From contig DIAJ01000030.1 in assembly GCA_002415785.1 (NCBI GenBank), positions 1 to 47,137 on the forward strand: DNA of 47,137 bases, in the 5' to 3' direction. Positions 13,928-22,386 of the stretch are shown piece by piece (the stretch's first letter is position 1; every line of letters begins with the position of its first letter). The stretch comes from Flavobacteriales bacterium UBA5081. GTDB lineage: Bacteria > Bacteroidota > Bacteroidia > Flavobacteriales_E > Vicingaceae. The notes under the pieces are model-generated. The model was not told the DNA's origin, did no database searches, and worked only from the letters and a program-made list of their open reading frames with translations. Position numbers and translations under genes: made by a program.

Positions 13928-15190
13928 TTATTGTCCTCTAATGATGTCTACCGGATCAATGTGTTGCGCTTTTTTCGCCGGCAAAAATCCGGCAAGGAAA
14001 GTAGAAACTAAGGCGAAAATAACCCCCGAAATGTAATAGTTTATGTCGTAATTAATTGGGTATGTTTTAATAGTGGGTAAAGCTTCTGTGACAAATGGAA
14101 TGGTATCAATATAAGCAGAGATCGCATAGCCTATTGTAATGCCCAGCAATCCGCCAAAAAAGCCAATAATTAAGGCTTGAGAGATAAAAATGAACATAAC
14201 ATCTTGAGATGTAAAACCCGTAGCTTTTAAAATGGCAATGTCGTTCATTTTTTCATAAATAAACATATTTAAAATGTTGTAAATGCCGAAACCAGAAACA
14301 ATTAATAAGGTGATTGATACCGCATAAGAAATTAGATTTCGAATATCGGAACCGGTATCAAATTGGGCATTGGCACTTTTTATATCCAGAGCGCTTACAT
14401 CGTAAAAACTTTCGATGGTTTTTGCCATTGGAACAGCATGGGCTATGTCATTGAGCTTAACGTGTATTCTACTGATGTAGTTATTCCCAACACCCATGAT
14501 TTTTTGAGCCATATCAATGCTTACAAAACTTTGAACATCATCTACTTCAGCAAGGCCACTTTGGTATATGCCGCCAATGATCAAATCGTGAATAGAGCCA
14601 TTGGTACTCATTACTTGAATTTTATCACCTACTTCTAAACTTAATTTTTTGGCAATGCCTGAGCCCAAAAGTATGCTGTTCTTCCTTTTTAAAAGGCTGT
14701 TGGGATCTCCTTGAACGATGTAATCTTTAAAATTAAATAAGCGAATTTCTTCTTTGAGTTCAATGCCGTTTAAAACGCCATTTAATTTATTGGAGCCGGC
14801 CATGTAAAACACTTTAGCGGTAGTTTGTGGAGTGGCTCCCATTACTTTTGTGTTTTTACGAAGTTCAGCTAATATGGGTAATGCATTGTGAATGCGTTCT
14901 AATTTTACTTTGGGTTTAATGGAGTGGATCAATTGTAGCTGATCTTCAAAAGTTGAGCTGCTTTCTATTGGCTGTATTGCTGTAGGTTCAATTTTGTTGT
15001 ATAGTTGAATGTGTGGAGTTCGGTTAAGTACAAGGCCATCTAGCAGTTGATTTAAACCGGTCATAAAACTCATGAGAATAATAAAAGTACTAATGCCAAA
15101 GGTGACGCCAAGAGCTGCAACAACAGTTTGTTTCCTCTTGGCCATCAAGTGAGTTTTGGAGATGTCTAGAATTAAGCGAAAAGCGCTCAT
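13928..15190 (-). CDS. ABC transporter permease (MacB/LolE fold)
   Basis: A 420-residue protein with the four-helix MacB/FtsX plan: one helix near residues 22-45, a large periplasmic domain (about 46-285), then three helices at about 290-315, 335-365 and 380-405. It ends in FLPAKKAQHIDPVDIIRGQ, the typical coupling tail of this family. The start overlaps the adaptor gene's stop by 4 bp, and the ATPase follows 4 bp later, so the three are translated together. With a HlyD-type lipoprotein adaptor it most resembles a MacAB-like efflux pump split into separate permease and ATPase chains. Confidence 0.88.
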   Translation of the reverse strand: MSAFRLILDISKTHLMAKRKQTVVAALGVTFGISTFIILMSFMTGLNQLLDGLVLNRTPHIQLYNKIEPTAIQPIESSSTFEDQLQLIHSIKPKVKLERIHNALPILAELRKNTKVMGATPQTTAKVFYMAGSNKLNGVLNGIELKEEIRLFNFKDYIVQGDPNSLLKRKNSILLGSGIAKKLSLEVGDKIQVMSTNGSIHDLIIGGIYQSGLAEVDDVQSFVSIDMAQKIMGVGNNYISRIHVKLNDIAHAVPMAKTIESFYDVSALDIKSANAQFDTGSDIRNLISYAVSITLLIVSGFGIYNILNMFIYEKMNDIAILKATGFTSQDVMFIFISQALIIGFFGGLLGITIGYAISAYIDTIPFVTEALPTIKTYPINYDINYYISGVIFALVSTFLAGFLPAKKAQHIDPVDIIRGQ

Positions 15191-16269
15191 TCGTTTTCAG
15201 GTTTTATCAGAGCAGTGGAAGTATCGATGCCCGAAATTACTTCCACAAACTCCAAATTGTTTAATCCTATTTCAATCGTTTGTTCCCCATTTTCAGTTAA
15301 TACTGTATTCGGACTGTTTAGGTATTCAGTTGGGATGGTGATTACATTGTGACGTCTGCCTACTATAATGTTTGCTTCTCCGGCTAATCCGTTGTATAGT
15401 TTTGGAGGCGGCTTGGTAAATTTACCTTCTACTTTAAAGGTAAGGGTAGTGGGATCTTTTTTCGGATATATTTTTTGGATTCGGGCGATAAACTCACGCT
15501 CCGGATAAGCATCTAAACGAATAATGGCAGTATCTCCTAACTCTAATTTAACGATATCTACTTCGTCAATTTCCATAGTGATTTTGTAGTTGGAAAAGGA
15601 GCCTATTTCACCAAAAGGCTCTTGTGGGTGTATTAACTCACCTTCTTCTTTAAAGATTTGATATACTTTGCCTTCAGATTTTGCTTGAACCTTGTACTCT
15701 TTAAGTGTTTTACTTTGCTGATCTAAACGATTCAACGCTTTTTTGTAATTATTGGTAAGCGTTACTTTTGTTTGTGCATATTGCTTTTGGAGTGATTTTA
15801 CTTTAATAACTGAACGCTCAAAGGCTAACATAGCATTTTCATATGCTAATTGAGAACCGATGTTTTGCTTCCACAATCGGTTTTGTCGTTTAAAGTTGAT
15901 GGAATCTAACGCCAATTGTTTTTGAGCTAGATCGAGCTCTAAGCCTAAGTTTTTCAGTAGGCTTTCTTCTCCACCTAAGTCTGATTGCGCTTTGCTTAAG
16001 TCTAGTTCTGCATCTTGCATTAGGTTTTCTACTTCAACCGTTTGAATGCTAAAGAGCAATTCATTTGCTTGAACAGTATCGCCTTCGTCGATATTTATTT
16101 GATCAATAATTCCGGTTTTGTTAGCGTAAACCTTGTAGGATTCATCCGGACTAATTTGAACCGAGGCATAGACAGATTCAACAATGTTATTGACTTCAGG
16201 ATAATACTTCTCATTGTTGCTGTTGCAAGCCATTAAAGCCAACAAAATAAAGGGAAGATAAGCTTTCAT
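15187..16269 (-). CDS. HlyD/MacA-type periplasmic adaptor lipoprotein
   Basis: A 360-residue membrane-fusion protein. The N-terminus has a lipoprotein signal with lipobox LMAC (Cys at residue 15). It is followed by a biotinyl-lipoyl-like half (VYANKTGIIDQINIDEGDTVQANELLFSIQ), a long coiled-coil hairpin at about residues 75-190, the second lipoyl half (SEGKVYQIFKEEGELI) and beta-barrel domains. It would bridge the inner-membrane permease encoded next to an outer-membrane channel; no TolC-like gene is nearby. First gene of the operon. A TAACTTTC near-match to the -7 box lies about 20 bp upstream. Confidence 0.88.
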   Translation of the reverse strand: MKAYLPFILLALMACNSNNEKYYPEVNNIVESVYASVQISPDESYKVYANKTGIIDQINIDEGDTVQANELLFSIQTVEVENLMQDAELDLSKAQSDLGGEESLLKNLGLELDLAQKQLALDSINFKRQNRLWKQNIGSQLAYENAMLAFERSVIKVKSLQKQYAQTKVTLTNNYKKALNRLDQQSKTLKEYKVQAKSEGKVYQIFKEEGELIHPQEPFGEIGSFSNYKITMEIDEVDIVKLELGDTAIIRLDAYPEREFIARIQKIYPKKDPTTLTFKVEGKFTKPPPKLYNGLAGEANIIVGRRHNVITIPTEYLNSPNTVLTENGEQTIEIGLNNLEFVEVISGIDTSTALIKPENE

Positions 16270-16660
16270 TTTACTTCAATTTCTTCTCTGAAAGTTAAGA
16301 CTTTGTTGTTAATTAAAGGTATGATAATTAAAAATATATTGCTATTCCCTTCAAAGAAATTATTAAATATCAAACATAGGAGGAAAACATTTGTCCTTTG
16401 GAGGAAAAAATGTTTCTTTTTTAGATTCACTTTCGTCTTTACTATTTAACCACAAAGTCCGCAAAACTGCCTTAAGGACGGCAGTCAGGGAAGGCACAAA
16501 GACCGCAAAGGATAAAAATTGATTAAAGATGAAGGGTGAAAGCCGAATAAGATGAATCTATTTTCTTTTTCAGCATGAAGATTTGTGAATAAATAAATTT
16601 TATTGCGCTTGCATTAGTAAAGTGTGGAATTGCTAGGTGGATTGTTTAGCAAAATCACTT
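16270..16660. other. Gene-free spacer with a hairpin inside a direct repeat
   Basis: No gene is seen in these 391 bp. CACAAAGTCCGCAAA (16451-16465) and CACAAAGACCGCAAA (16495-16509) form a near-perfect direct repeat. Between them lies a 6-bp perfect stem ACTGCC/GGCAGT (16466-16471 and 16480-16485). The remainder is AT-rich and includes the upstream region of the adaptor operon. Confidence 0.5.
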
Positions 16661-17545
16661 TTATTCTTTTTCACTTAATCTTTTCAATTTTTCGGACCAA
16701 GCGATTATTATCTCTTTTTGTTTTTCATAGTCATCTCCAAATGGACCACAAACAATTTTTAATTCTGTATAGCCGCTTTCTTGGTCTTCCAAGAGCAGGA
16801 ATTTCTCTGAATAGTGCAAAGAATCATAATCATTTTGTGCGTAGTGATTTCCAAATAAAAGGTTTGCGTAAGCATTAGTTAGTTTACCTGAGCCCGAATA
16901 GTAAAAATTTACTTTCGACGTTTTTGGCCATGCTTCATTTGATGAATTAGGGATTAAGCTTCTTGTGTGTTCGGGCTTGAGTAAAACTTCCCATACTTTT
17001 TTTGCTTTAGCATTTATGTTTAAGTCTAAAACTACAAATTGAGCTGAAGAGGGTAATTCGATTTCATTTTCCTTTATAAAGCTCACTTCATTGATTCTTG
17101 CGCTGCCGTTTCCTCCGTTTAAGTATCTGAAGCCAAGTATAGAATCACTACCAACTACTAGCGCTTGGATGACGATAATTATTTCTTCACGCTTAGTATA
17201 AGGACTTTCATAAATAGCTAGTTGAGGTAAGTTTATTTTTAAGGCAGATGCATTAGGGAATTCTGTAGAATCCACAAAAATCAAGGAAGCACCTTTTTGC
17301 GTTTCCTCTTTGGTTGGCATTCTCCCACTTACTACCGGAACGCTTTTCCAATCTTTAAGATTAACCGCAGGAAAGCCGTTTAAATTATCGGGACAATACC
17401 ATCCACCAAAGTTGTGGTGGACTGTTTTACCTTCTTGTTCAGTAGCTTTTTCGGTCTTTTTATGTTCATTTTCTTGATTTTGAGAGCAAGCAATTAAGGA
17501 AGTTAAGCATAGCGCTAGTAGTAAGTTTAATTTTCTGATTGTCAT
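16661..17545 (-). CDS. Lipoprotein of unknown function, possibly SRPBCC-like
   Basis: A 294-residue protein with a lipoprotein signal (lipobox LIAC, Cys at residue 20), then a charged linker rich in Glu and Lys. The body begins with GGWYCPDNLNGFPAVNLKDW and contains VVLDLNINAKAKKVWEVLLKPEHTRSLIP, which resembles the start of an SRPBCC/polyketide-cyclase-like domain, but the match is not strong. It is transcribed away from the ToxR-like regulator with 141 bp between them, so that regulator may control it. A TACTTTTA near-match to the -7 box lies at 17571-17578. No confident function. Confidence 0.55.
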   Translation of the reverse strand: MTIRKLNLLLALCLTSLIACSQNQENEHKKTEKATEQEGKTVHHNFGGWYCPDNLNGFPAVNLKDWKSVPVVSGRMPTKEETQKGASLIFVDSTEFPNASALKINLPQLAIYESPYTKREEIIIVIQALVVGSDSILGFRYLNGGNGSARINEVSFIKENEIELPSSAQFVVLDLNINAKAKKVWEVLLKPEHTRSLIPNSSNEAWPKTSKVNFYYSGSGKLTNAYANLLFGNHYAQNDYDSLHYSEKFLLLEDQESGYTELKIVCGPFGDDYEKQKEIIIAWSEKLKRLSEKE

Positions 17546-17674
17546 AATTTTTAATTTTAGATTTGTCCGGTAAAAGTAGATGGAGGCTAATCATGAAAAG
17601 GTTATAGAAGTGTAAATTAATGTAAATCTTGTGTAATTTTCTGTTAAAGTAGTTCGCCGCAAGGGATATTCAAA

Positions 17675-17682
17675 TAAGTTTG
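17675..17682 (+). promoter_or_regulatory. -7 box of the ToxR-like gene, nearly leaderless
   Basis: TAAGTTTG is an exact TAnnTTTG match and ends four bases before the ATG at 17687. Transcription would start at or next to the start codon. A clear -33 TTG was not found. Confidence 0.45.
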
Positions 17683-17686
17683 TTGC

Positions 17687-18550
17687 ATGAAAAGGCTCAA
17701 AATAAAAAAGCAGTGGTTACTTATATGCACTTCAATCTTTCTCTTTTCAGTTTGCAAAGCTGAAACGAAGGAACAATTGACTAAAGTTGCCCTTCGAGCC
17801 ATTGGACATGAATTTCTATTGCAAATCAACGACAGCACTTCCCGAGTGCTCCCCATTCAAAAAGAGAATGACCGCTATGCTGTTCGATTTGAAAATAACT
17901 TCTCTTTTGAGCCGGAGATTCTTTCTTCGACTGTCCTTAAAGTAATCGAAGAAATGAATATAAGCAACAGCTATATCGTAGAAGTTGAAACTTGCGGATC
18001 AAAGGCGCTGGTTCATAGTTTTAAAGCAAGTTTAGAGATAGCCGACAGTGCGGTTGCTTGTAAAATGAGGCGATTGCCCGAGGATTGTTATGTGATTTAT
18101 TTTACGATTCTGCCTTCAGTTCAGGAAACCACTTCCATAGAGACGGCTGAAATTGAGCAGGTGAATTTTATTTATTTGCTGATGCCTTTGTTGTTAGGAG
18201 GTGGAGTAGTGGTTTATTTAATCAAACGGAAAAGCAAACAAAAAATTGAAGCAGAACTCATTTCCATTGGTCAATTTCAGTTCGATCAAAAGAGAATGCT
18301 ACTCAATTTAAAAGCGCAATCCATAGAGCTTTCTGCCAAAGAAGCAGATTTACTCTTTCTTTTATACTCCAATGAAAATAAAACGCTTGAAAGAGCCTAT
18401 ATCTTGAATCATATTTGGGGCGATGAAGGCGATTATGTCGGCAGAACCTTGGATGTTTTCATCTCAAAGCTGCGCAAAAAATTAGAAGCAGATCCCGCTT
18501 TAAAGATTATTAATGTAAGGGGAGTGGGTTATCGATTTGTGGTGGGGTAG
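17687..18550 (+). CDS. ToxR-like membrane-bound winged-helix regulator
   Basis: A 287-residue protein with an N-terminal signal sequence (LLICTSIFLFSVCKA), a periplasmic domain of about 135 residues, one membrane helix at about 164-182 (FIYLLMPLLLGGGVVVYLI), and a cytoplasmic OmpR/PhoB-type DNA-binding domain at about 195-287. The latter shows SIELSAKEADLLFLLYSN, then NHIWGDEGDYVGRTLDVFISKL split over two helices, and VRGVGYRFV at the wing. There is no receiver domain. The layout is the reverse of ToxR (DNA-binding domain at the C-terminus), so it would sense something outside the cytoplasm and act directly on DNA. Divergent from the lipoprotein gene, a likely target or partner. Confidence 0.85.
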   Translation: MKRLKIKKQWLLICTSIFLFSVCKAETKEQLTKVALRAIGHEFLLQINDSTSRVLPIQKENDRYAVRFENNFSFEPEILSSTVLKVIEEMNISNSYIVEVETCGSKALVHSFKASLEIADSAVACKMRRLPEDCYVIYFTILPSVQETTSIETAEIEQVNFIYLLMPLLLGGGVVVYLIKRKSKQKIEAELISIGQFQFDQKRMLLNLKAQSIELSAKEADLLFLLYSNENKTLERAYILNHIWGDEGDYVGRTLDVFISKLRKKLEADPALKIINVRGVGYRFVVG

Positions 18551-18570
18551 TGTGACTTAAGGGGTTGGTT

Positions 18571-19563
18571 TTACCTCCACACCGGACTGCTTTGATACAA
18601 TGTATCATTCGTTAATTGAGTGATGTTAGCTCCATCTTTGTCCATGACATAAACTTCTTCATAATACTTACCTAAATAAGAACTAAGCTTTGGCGTATCT
18701 TTATTACTTGTAAAAGCAATTTTACTTCCATCCGCTGACCAATTTAAGTTTCTGATATTTGTGGAATGCCCGGATGGAGCACGGTTAAATGAAGTTAGTT
18801 TGGTTAAGTTTCCTCCATTTGCATCGATTGAATATATGTTGCCATTTATATCCGGAGCCGTCTCATTATATCCAATAAAGATGATTTTTGAGCCATCGGG
18901 AGAGAATTTCGGATAATGGGGATTTAAGGTGCTGTCTAATATTTGAGTAAAACTACTACCGTCGGTTTTAATGGTAAATAAGCCATCCTTACGACTAGAA
19001 TCTTGATAGATTACATCAGCTCTAAAAAGAATTAAACTATCATTTGGAGACCAATTAAGGTAGCCTGCAAAGTATCCTAAAATAGTAGAAGGGAAAGAGA
19101 TGGTTTTTTCATTACTTCCATCAGAGTTCATTATTTTAATATCACCGGAAGTTACGCTATCATTATAATAAAAATATGAAATTTTCATACCATCGTTTGA
19201 AAAAGCAACACTTTGTATTTGGTTTGATTTGTTTGATAATTTACTAAGGTTTGAGCCATCAGGGTTTGAAGTGTAAATTTGAGGCCTGTTGGAAATAACG
19301 CCTTGATTGCTGATGTAAAGTATTTTGTTAGTAGACCTTGAGTAATCAAAATCGATTTCAGAAATTTGTTTTACATAACATAGTCTACTTTGATTGTTCC
19401 CATTTTCGTCAATGGTATAAATACTTGAGTCCGATGGTGAATAATACATCAGTTCTCTACTGTTATTAGTATTTGTTTGCTTTTCTTCGGGTTTTGGATC
19501 GTCTTTTTTACAGGAAAAAAGAAAAATTAAACTAAGTAGGGTTAGGGAGTAAATGGGTTTCAT
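18571..19563 (-). CDS. PD40/TolB-like beta-propeller lipoprotein, copy 1
   Basis: A 330-residue lipoprotein starting at the ATG at 19563, chosen because it gives a clean signal peptide (lipobox FSC); an upstream start would overlap the neighbouring gene. After a charged linker come repeated PD40-type blades: SPDGSKIIFIGYNE, SADGSKIAFTSNKD, SNDGMKISYFYY, and IYSIDANGGNLTKL. These form a TolB-like beta-propeller, usually a protein-protein interaction surface in the periplasm or outer membrane. It is a tandem paralogue of the next gene upstream and shares an 82-bp identical 5' end with it (19488-19569). Binding partner unknown. Confidence 0.85.
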   Translation of the reverse strand: MKPIYSLTLLSLIFLFSCKKDDPKPEEKQTNTNNSRELMYYSPSDSSIYTIDENGNNQSRLCYVKQISEIDFDYSRSTNKILYISNQGVISNRPQIYTSNPDGSNLSKLSNKSNQIQSVAFSNDGMKISYFYYNDSVTSGDIKIMNSDGSNEKTISFPSTILGYFAGYLNWSPNDSLILFRADVIYQDSSRKDGLFTIKTDGSSFTQILDSTLNPHYPKFSPDGSKIIFIGYNETAPDINGNIYSIDANGGNLTKLTSFNRAPSGHSTNIRNLNWSADGSKIAFTSNKDTPKLSSYLGKYYEEVYVMDKDGANITQLTNDTLYQSSPVWR

Positions 19564-19598
19564 TTTGTTGATTTGATTAAAATTATTTTCTAAAGATT

Positions 19599-20576
19599 TT
19601 ACCTCCATACCGGACTATTCTGATACAAAGTATCATTCGTTAATTGAGTGATGTTAGATCCATTTTTGTCCATGACATAAATTTCATAGTACTTGTCTGG
19701 TTCAGTACTTAAGTCGGGTCTGTTGAAGTTCGATGCAAAAGCAATTTTACTCCCATCTTCAGACCATGAGGGCAATTCCGTAAAGATGTTGTGTCCGAAT
19801 GTAAAAGTAAAGTTAGTGAGTTTATTTAGGTTTGTCCCATTTAGGTCAATTGTAAATATATTGTAGTTTCTATTCTCATATCCAACGAATGCTATTTTTG
19901 ACCCATCGGGTGAAATTTGAGGGTAGTCTGGAATTAAAGTGCTGTCTAATATCTGAGTTAAATTAGTACCATCAGTGTTTATTCGAAATAATCCCTCTTT
20001 ACGACTTGAGTCTTGAAATATTACATAGCCAGCAAAAATGAACATACTGTCATTTGCTGAAAAGTCAGGATTATACCCCCAGTATTTTGAAATATTTGAC
20101 GGAAAAGGTATGCTTGTTTTGTTGTTTCCGTCTGAGTTCATCATAATAAATTTACCTAATGAGTCACTTGTGAGCGAATAGCTGTATATTAAAACCTTAC
20201 TGCCGTCAGTTGAAAACGTGGCACCGTGCTTTTCTAAGTTATTGTTGGTTAGTTGAATAATATTAGTGCCATCAGGATTTGATGTGTATACTTGAACCAT
20301 GTTGGAAAGCACGCCTTGTTTGCTGATATATAGTATTTTGTTTGTGCTTTTAGAGTATTTGAAAGTGTTGGTATAAATCTGTTCTATATAACATAATCTT
20401 ATTCGATTATTCCCATTTTCATCTATAGCATATAAAGATGAATCATCTACTGAGTAATACATTAATTTGCGATTGAAGCTTGGATTCTCTTGCTTTTCTC
20501 CGGGTTTTGGATCGTCTTTTTTACAGGAAAAAAGAAAAATTAAACTAAGTAGGGTTAGGGAGTAAATGGGTTTCAT
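19599..20576 (-). CDS. PD40/TolB-like beta-propeller lipoprotein, copy 2
   Basis: A 325-residue lipoprotein from the ATG at 20576, with the same signal peptide, lipobox (FSC) and KKDDPKPGEKQ linker as its tandem paralogue. Blades include SPDGSKIAFVGYEN, SEDGSKIAFASNFN and IFTIDLNGTNLNKL. Its last residues (YVMDKNGSNITQLTNDTLYQ, then SPVWR) are nearly the same as those of copy 1, while the middle has drifted. The first 70 or so coding bases plus a few leader bases are identical to copy 1 (20501-20582). This pattern suggests duplication with gene conversion at the 5' end. Thirty-five bases separate the genes. Confidence 0.85.
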   Translation of the reverse strand: MKPIYSLTLLSLIFLFSCKKDDPKPGEKQENPSFNRKLMYYSVDDSSLYAIDENGNNRIRLCYIEQIYTNTFKYSKSTNKILYISKQGVLSNMVQVYTSNPDGTNIIQLTNNNLEKHGATFSTDGSKVLIYSYSLTSDSLGKFIMMNSDGNNKTSIPFPSNISKYWGYNPDFSANDSMFIFAGYVIFQDSSRKEGLFRINTDGTNLTQILDSTLIPDYPQISPDGSKIAFVGYENRNYNIFTIDLNGTNLNKLTNFTFTFGHNIFTELPSWSEDGSKIAFASNFNRPDLSTEPDKYYEIYVMDKNGSNITQLTNDTLYQNSPVWR

Positions 20577-20617
20577 TTTGTTAAATTGATTTTTAGTTTG
20601 TAAAGCTACTTGTCTTT

Positions 20618-20974
20618 TCACAATAGAATATTTTTTTCCAACTCTAAACAAGAAATACCTTTAAATTCTTCACTTTTTAAGAATAACTCAATAGTATTTT
20701 TATTATGCATAAATAAGTTGACTAATTCTTTTGTAGAGAGGTTTCCTGAACGGATCCAAATGATCTTTGGAGGATGTCCATTTATAAGACTAATGTCATA
20801 AAAGTCAGAGTCAAATGTAATAATTGAATAATTATTTTTTTGGGCATATTCCCAAATATCAGAATCGCTACAGTCCATTAACCCACAATCGGATACATGT
20901 TTGCAAGCAGGAAATTGATTAGTTAACTTTTTTGAAACTCGAAATGAAATATTTTGATCAAAAAGAAGCTTCAT
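20618..20974 (-). CDS. DUF5615 PIN-like toxin
   Basis: A 118-residue protein of the DUF5615 (Mut7-C-like, PIN-related) family. It starts with MKLLFDQNISFRVSKKL and has conserved acidic positions at D6, in DCSDSDIWEYA, and in IITFDSDFYD, matching a PIN-like metal site. It also has the typical KIIWIRSGNLST segment. Such proteins are predicted RNases. The start overlaps the stop of the DUF433 gene by 4 bp (ATGA), the standard arrangement for this type II toxin-antitoxin pair. Confidence 0.85.
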   Translation of the reverse strand: MKLLFDQNISFRVSKKLTNQFPACKHVSDCGLMDCSDSDIWEYAQKNNYSIITFDSDFYDISLINGHPPKIIWIRSGNLSTKELVNLFMHNKNTIELFLKSEEFKGISCLELEKNILL

Positions 20975-21195
20975 GAGGCATTTTGTAATTTGTGCTCTCT
21001 GTCAGCAGCATAAGCTAAGCATGCTTTTATATCGTCATTTGTCAATTCAGGAAAATCGCTAATAATTTCATCATAAGTCATTCCAGATGCTAACCACCCA
21101 AGCACATCAAAAACTGTAATTCTAGTATCTCTTACACAAGGTTTTCCAAATCTCTTATCTGGGTTTCTTTTAATTATTGATTTATATTCTATCAT
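20971..21195 (-). CDS. DUF433 antitoxin
   Basis: A 74-residue protein of the DUF433 family. It shows the helix-turn-helix-like core: NPDKRFGKPCVRDTRITVFD, then VLGWLASGMTYDEIISDFPEL and the closing DDIKACLAYAADRE. It lies immediately upstream of the DUF5615 toxin gene with a 4-bp overlap. It would neutralise the toxin and probably repress the pair's promoter. A TAACTTTA near-match to the -7 box lies upstream on the minus strand. Confidence 0.88.
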   Translation of the reverse strand: MIEYKSIIKRNPDKRFGKPCVRDTRITVFDVLGWLASGMTYDEIISDFPELTNDDIKACLAYAADREHKLQNAS

Positions 21196-21274
21196 ATTAT
21201 ATGATTTTTTATAGAACTAATTTTTAAAGTTACTTCTAAATTTTTAATTCCCATAGTTTATTGTTTTTTAGTGT

Positions 21275-21847
21275 TTATTGAATTTTAATTCCATATTGAT
21301 CCAGTAAACCTACTACTTCAGGTAAGGAGAATTTAGCTCCTTTAATTTTATTTACCTCCGGATTGATGGAATAGTTAATGGAGTGTGAGAGGTCAGCTTT
21401 TTCGAGATTCGTATTGTCAAAAATGGCATTCAAGAGGTCGCAATTTGTGAGGTGAACGTTGCTTAGATCGGCTTCTGTAAAATCAACTCCTTGCAATTGA
21501 CAGTTGTTAAAAGCACTCTGTCCTAAATTAACTTGATAGAAAACGGAGTGGTTCAGCTGACAGTTCTCAAACGATATCGAAAAGCCAAAAGGCTTAGACT
21601 GATCAAAGTGCAGACCGAGCATTTTACAGTTATAGAATTTAACGTCCTGAAATGATACTTCTAAGATTCCTGCATTACTCAGATTACAATCAACGAATTT
21701 GGTGTCAATAAATCGACTGCCATTTAAAGAGCAATTGGAAAAATCGCAGTTTTTAAAAATACAGTCTTCGTATTCCATTTTTTCGAGGGACTGACTGGAG
21801 TAATCTACATTCTCGATGCTTTGTTGGTAAAGGAATTGGTCGGGCAT
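21275..21847 (-). CDS. Pentapeptide-repeat protein
   Basis: A 190-residue cytosolic protein made mostly of pentapeptide repeats with the A(D/N)LxN pattern, for example CDFSNCSLNGSRF, CNLSNAGILEVSF and ADLSNVHLTNCDLLNAIF. They fold into a right-handed quadrilateral beta-helix that can mimic DNA. The repeat tower is interrupted near residue 87 (QSKPFGFSISFENC) and ends in a short helix with LLDQYGIKIQ. An interrupted tower plus a C-terminal dimerisation helix recalls Qnr/McbG-like gyrase-protecting proteins, though relatives with no known activity are common. It is divergent from the GNAT gene. Confidence 0.85.
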   Translation of the reverse strand: MPDQFLYQQSIENVDYSSQSLEKMEYEDCIFKNCDFSNCSLNGSRFIDTKFVDCNLSNAGILEVSFQDVKFYNCKMLGLHFDQSKPFGFSISFENCQLNHSVFYQVNLGQSAFNNCQLQGVDFTEADLSNVHLTNCDLLNAIFDNTNLEKADLSHSINYSINPEVNKIKGAKFSLPEVVGLLDQYGIKIQ

Positions 21848-21948
21848 TATGTGGGATTTATTTTAGATCAAAAAAACACTTTATTGTTGTTGTATACAAG
21901 CAATAATACTTTCTTTGTATTTTAGAGTACCTTAATTTAACTAATCAA

Positions 21949-22386
21949 ATGAAAATCATTCCCTACGAAAATAATCACCTAAATGCCTGTTTAGAATTAT
22001 TCAATAGTAATGAACCCACTTATTTTGATGAAAGCGAAAGAGCGCCTTTTGAGAAATATTTGAAGGGTGATAAATACTCTTATTGGGTGTTGATGGATGA
22101 AGGGAATTTGTTAGCTTGTGGTGGATTTGAAATTGAAAAGCCCGGAGATGCGAGAATTGTCTGGCTTATGGTCGAGCGAAGTAAGCAGGGAAAAGGCTAT
22201 GGTGCAACACTTATGCAACACTTTGAACACCTAATTGTCGATTCAAAGCAGTTTAATAAAATCAGCTTGATGACTGCCCAAGTTGTTAATAAATTTTACG
22301 AAAAGTTAGGCTATAAAACGTTAAAGTTCGAACCCAAATATTGGTGTGATCGATTTGATTTGTATTATATGGAGAAAGGTATTTAA
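21949..22386 (+). CDS. GNAT-family N-acetyltransferase
   Basis: A 145-residue single-domain GNAT acetyltransferase. The acetyl-CoA motif is MVERSKQGKGYGATLMQHF (R/Q-x-x-G-x-G/A form), preceded by LLACGGFEIEKPGDARIVWL and followed by ISLMTAQVVNKFYEKLGYKT, where the last part is the usual Y-K-x-x-G-F/Y end. The substrate, a small molecule or protein amine, is unknown. It is monocistronic, facing away from the pentapeptide-repeat gene across a 101-bp spacer. Confidence 0.88.
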   Translation: MKIIPYENNHLNACLELFNSNEPTYFDESERAPFEKYLKGDKYSYWVLMDEGNLLACGGFEIEKPGDARIVWLMVERSKQGKGYGATLMQHFEHLIVDSKQFNKISLMTAQVVNKFYEKLGYKTLKFEPKYWCDRFDLYYMEKGI

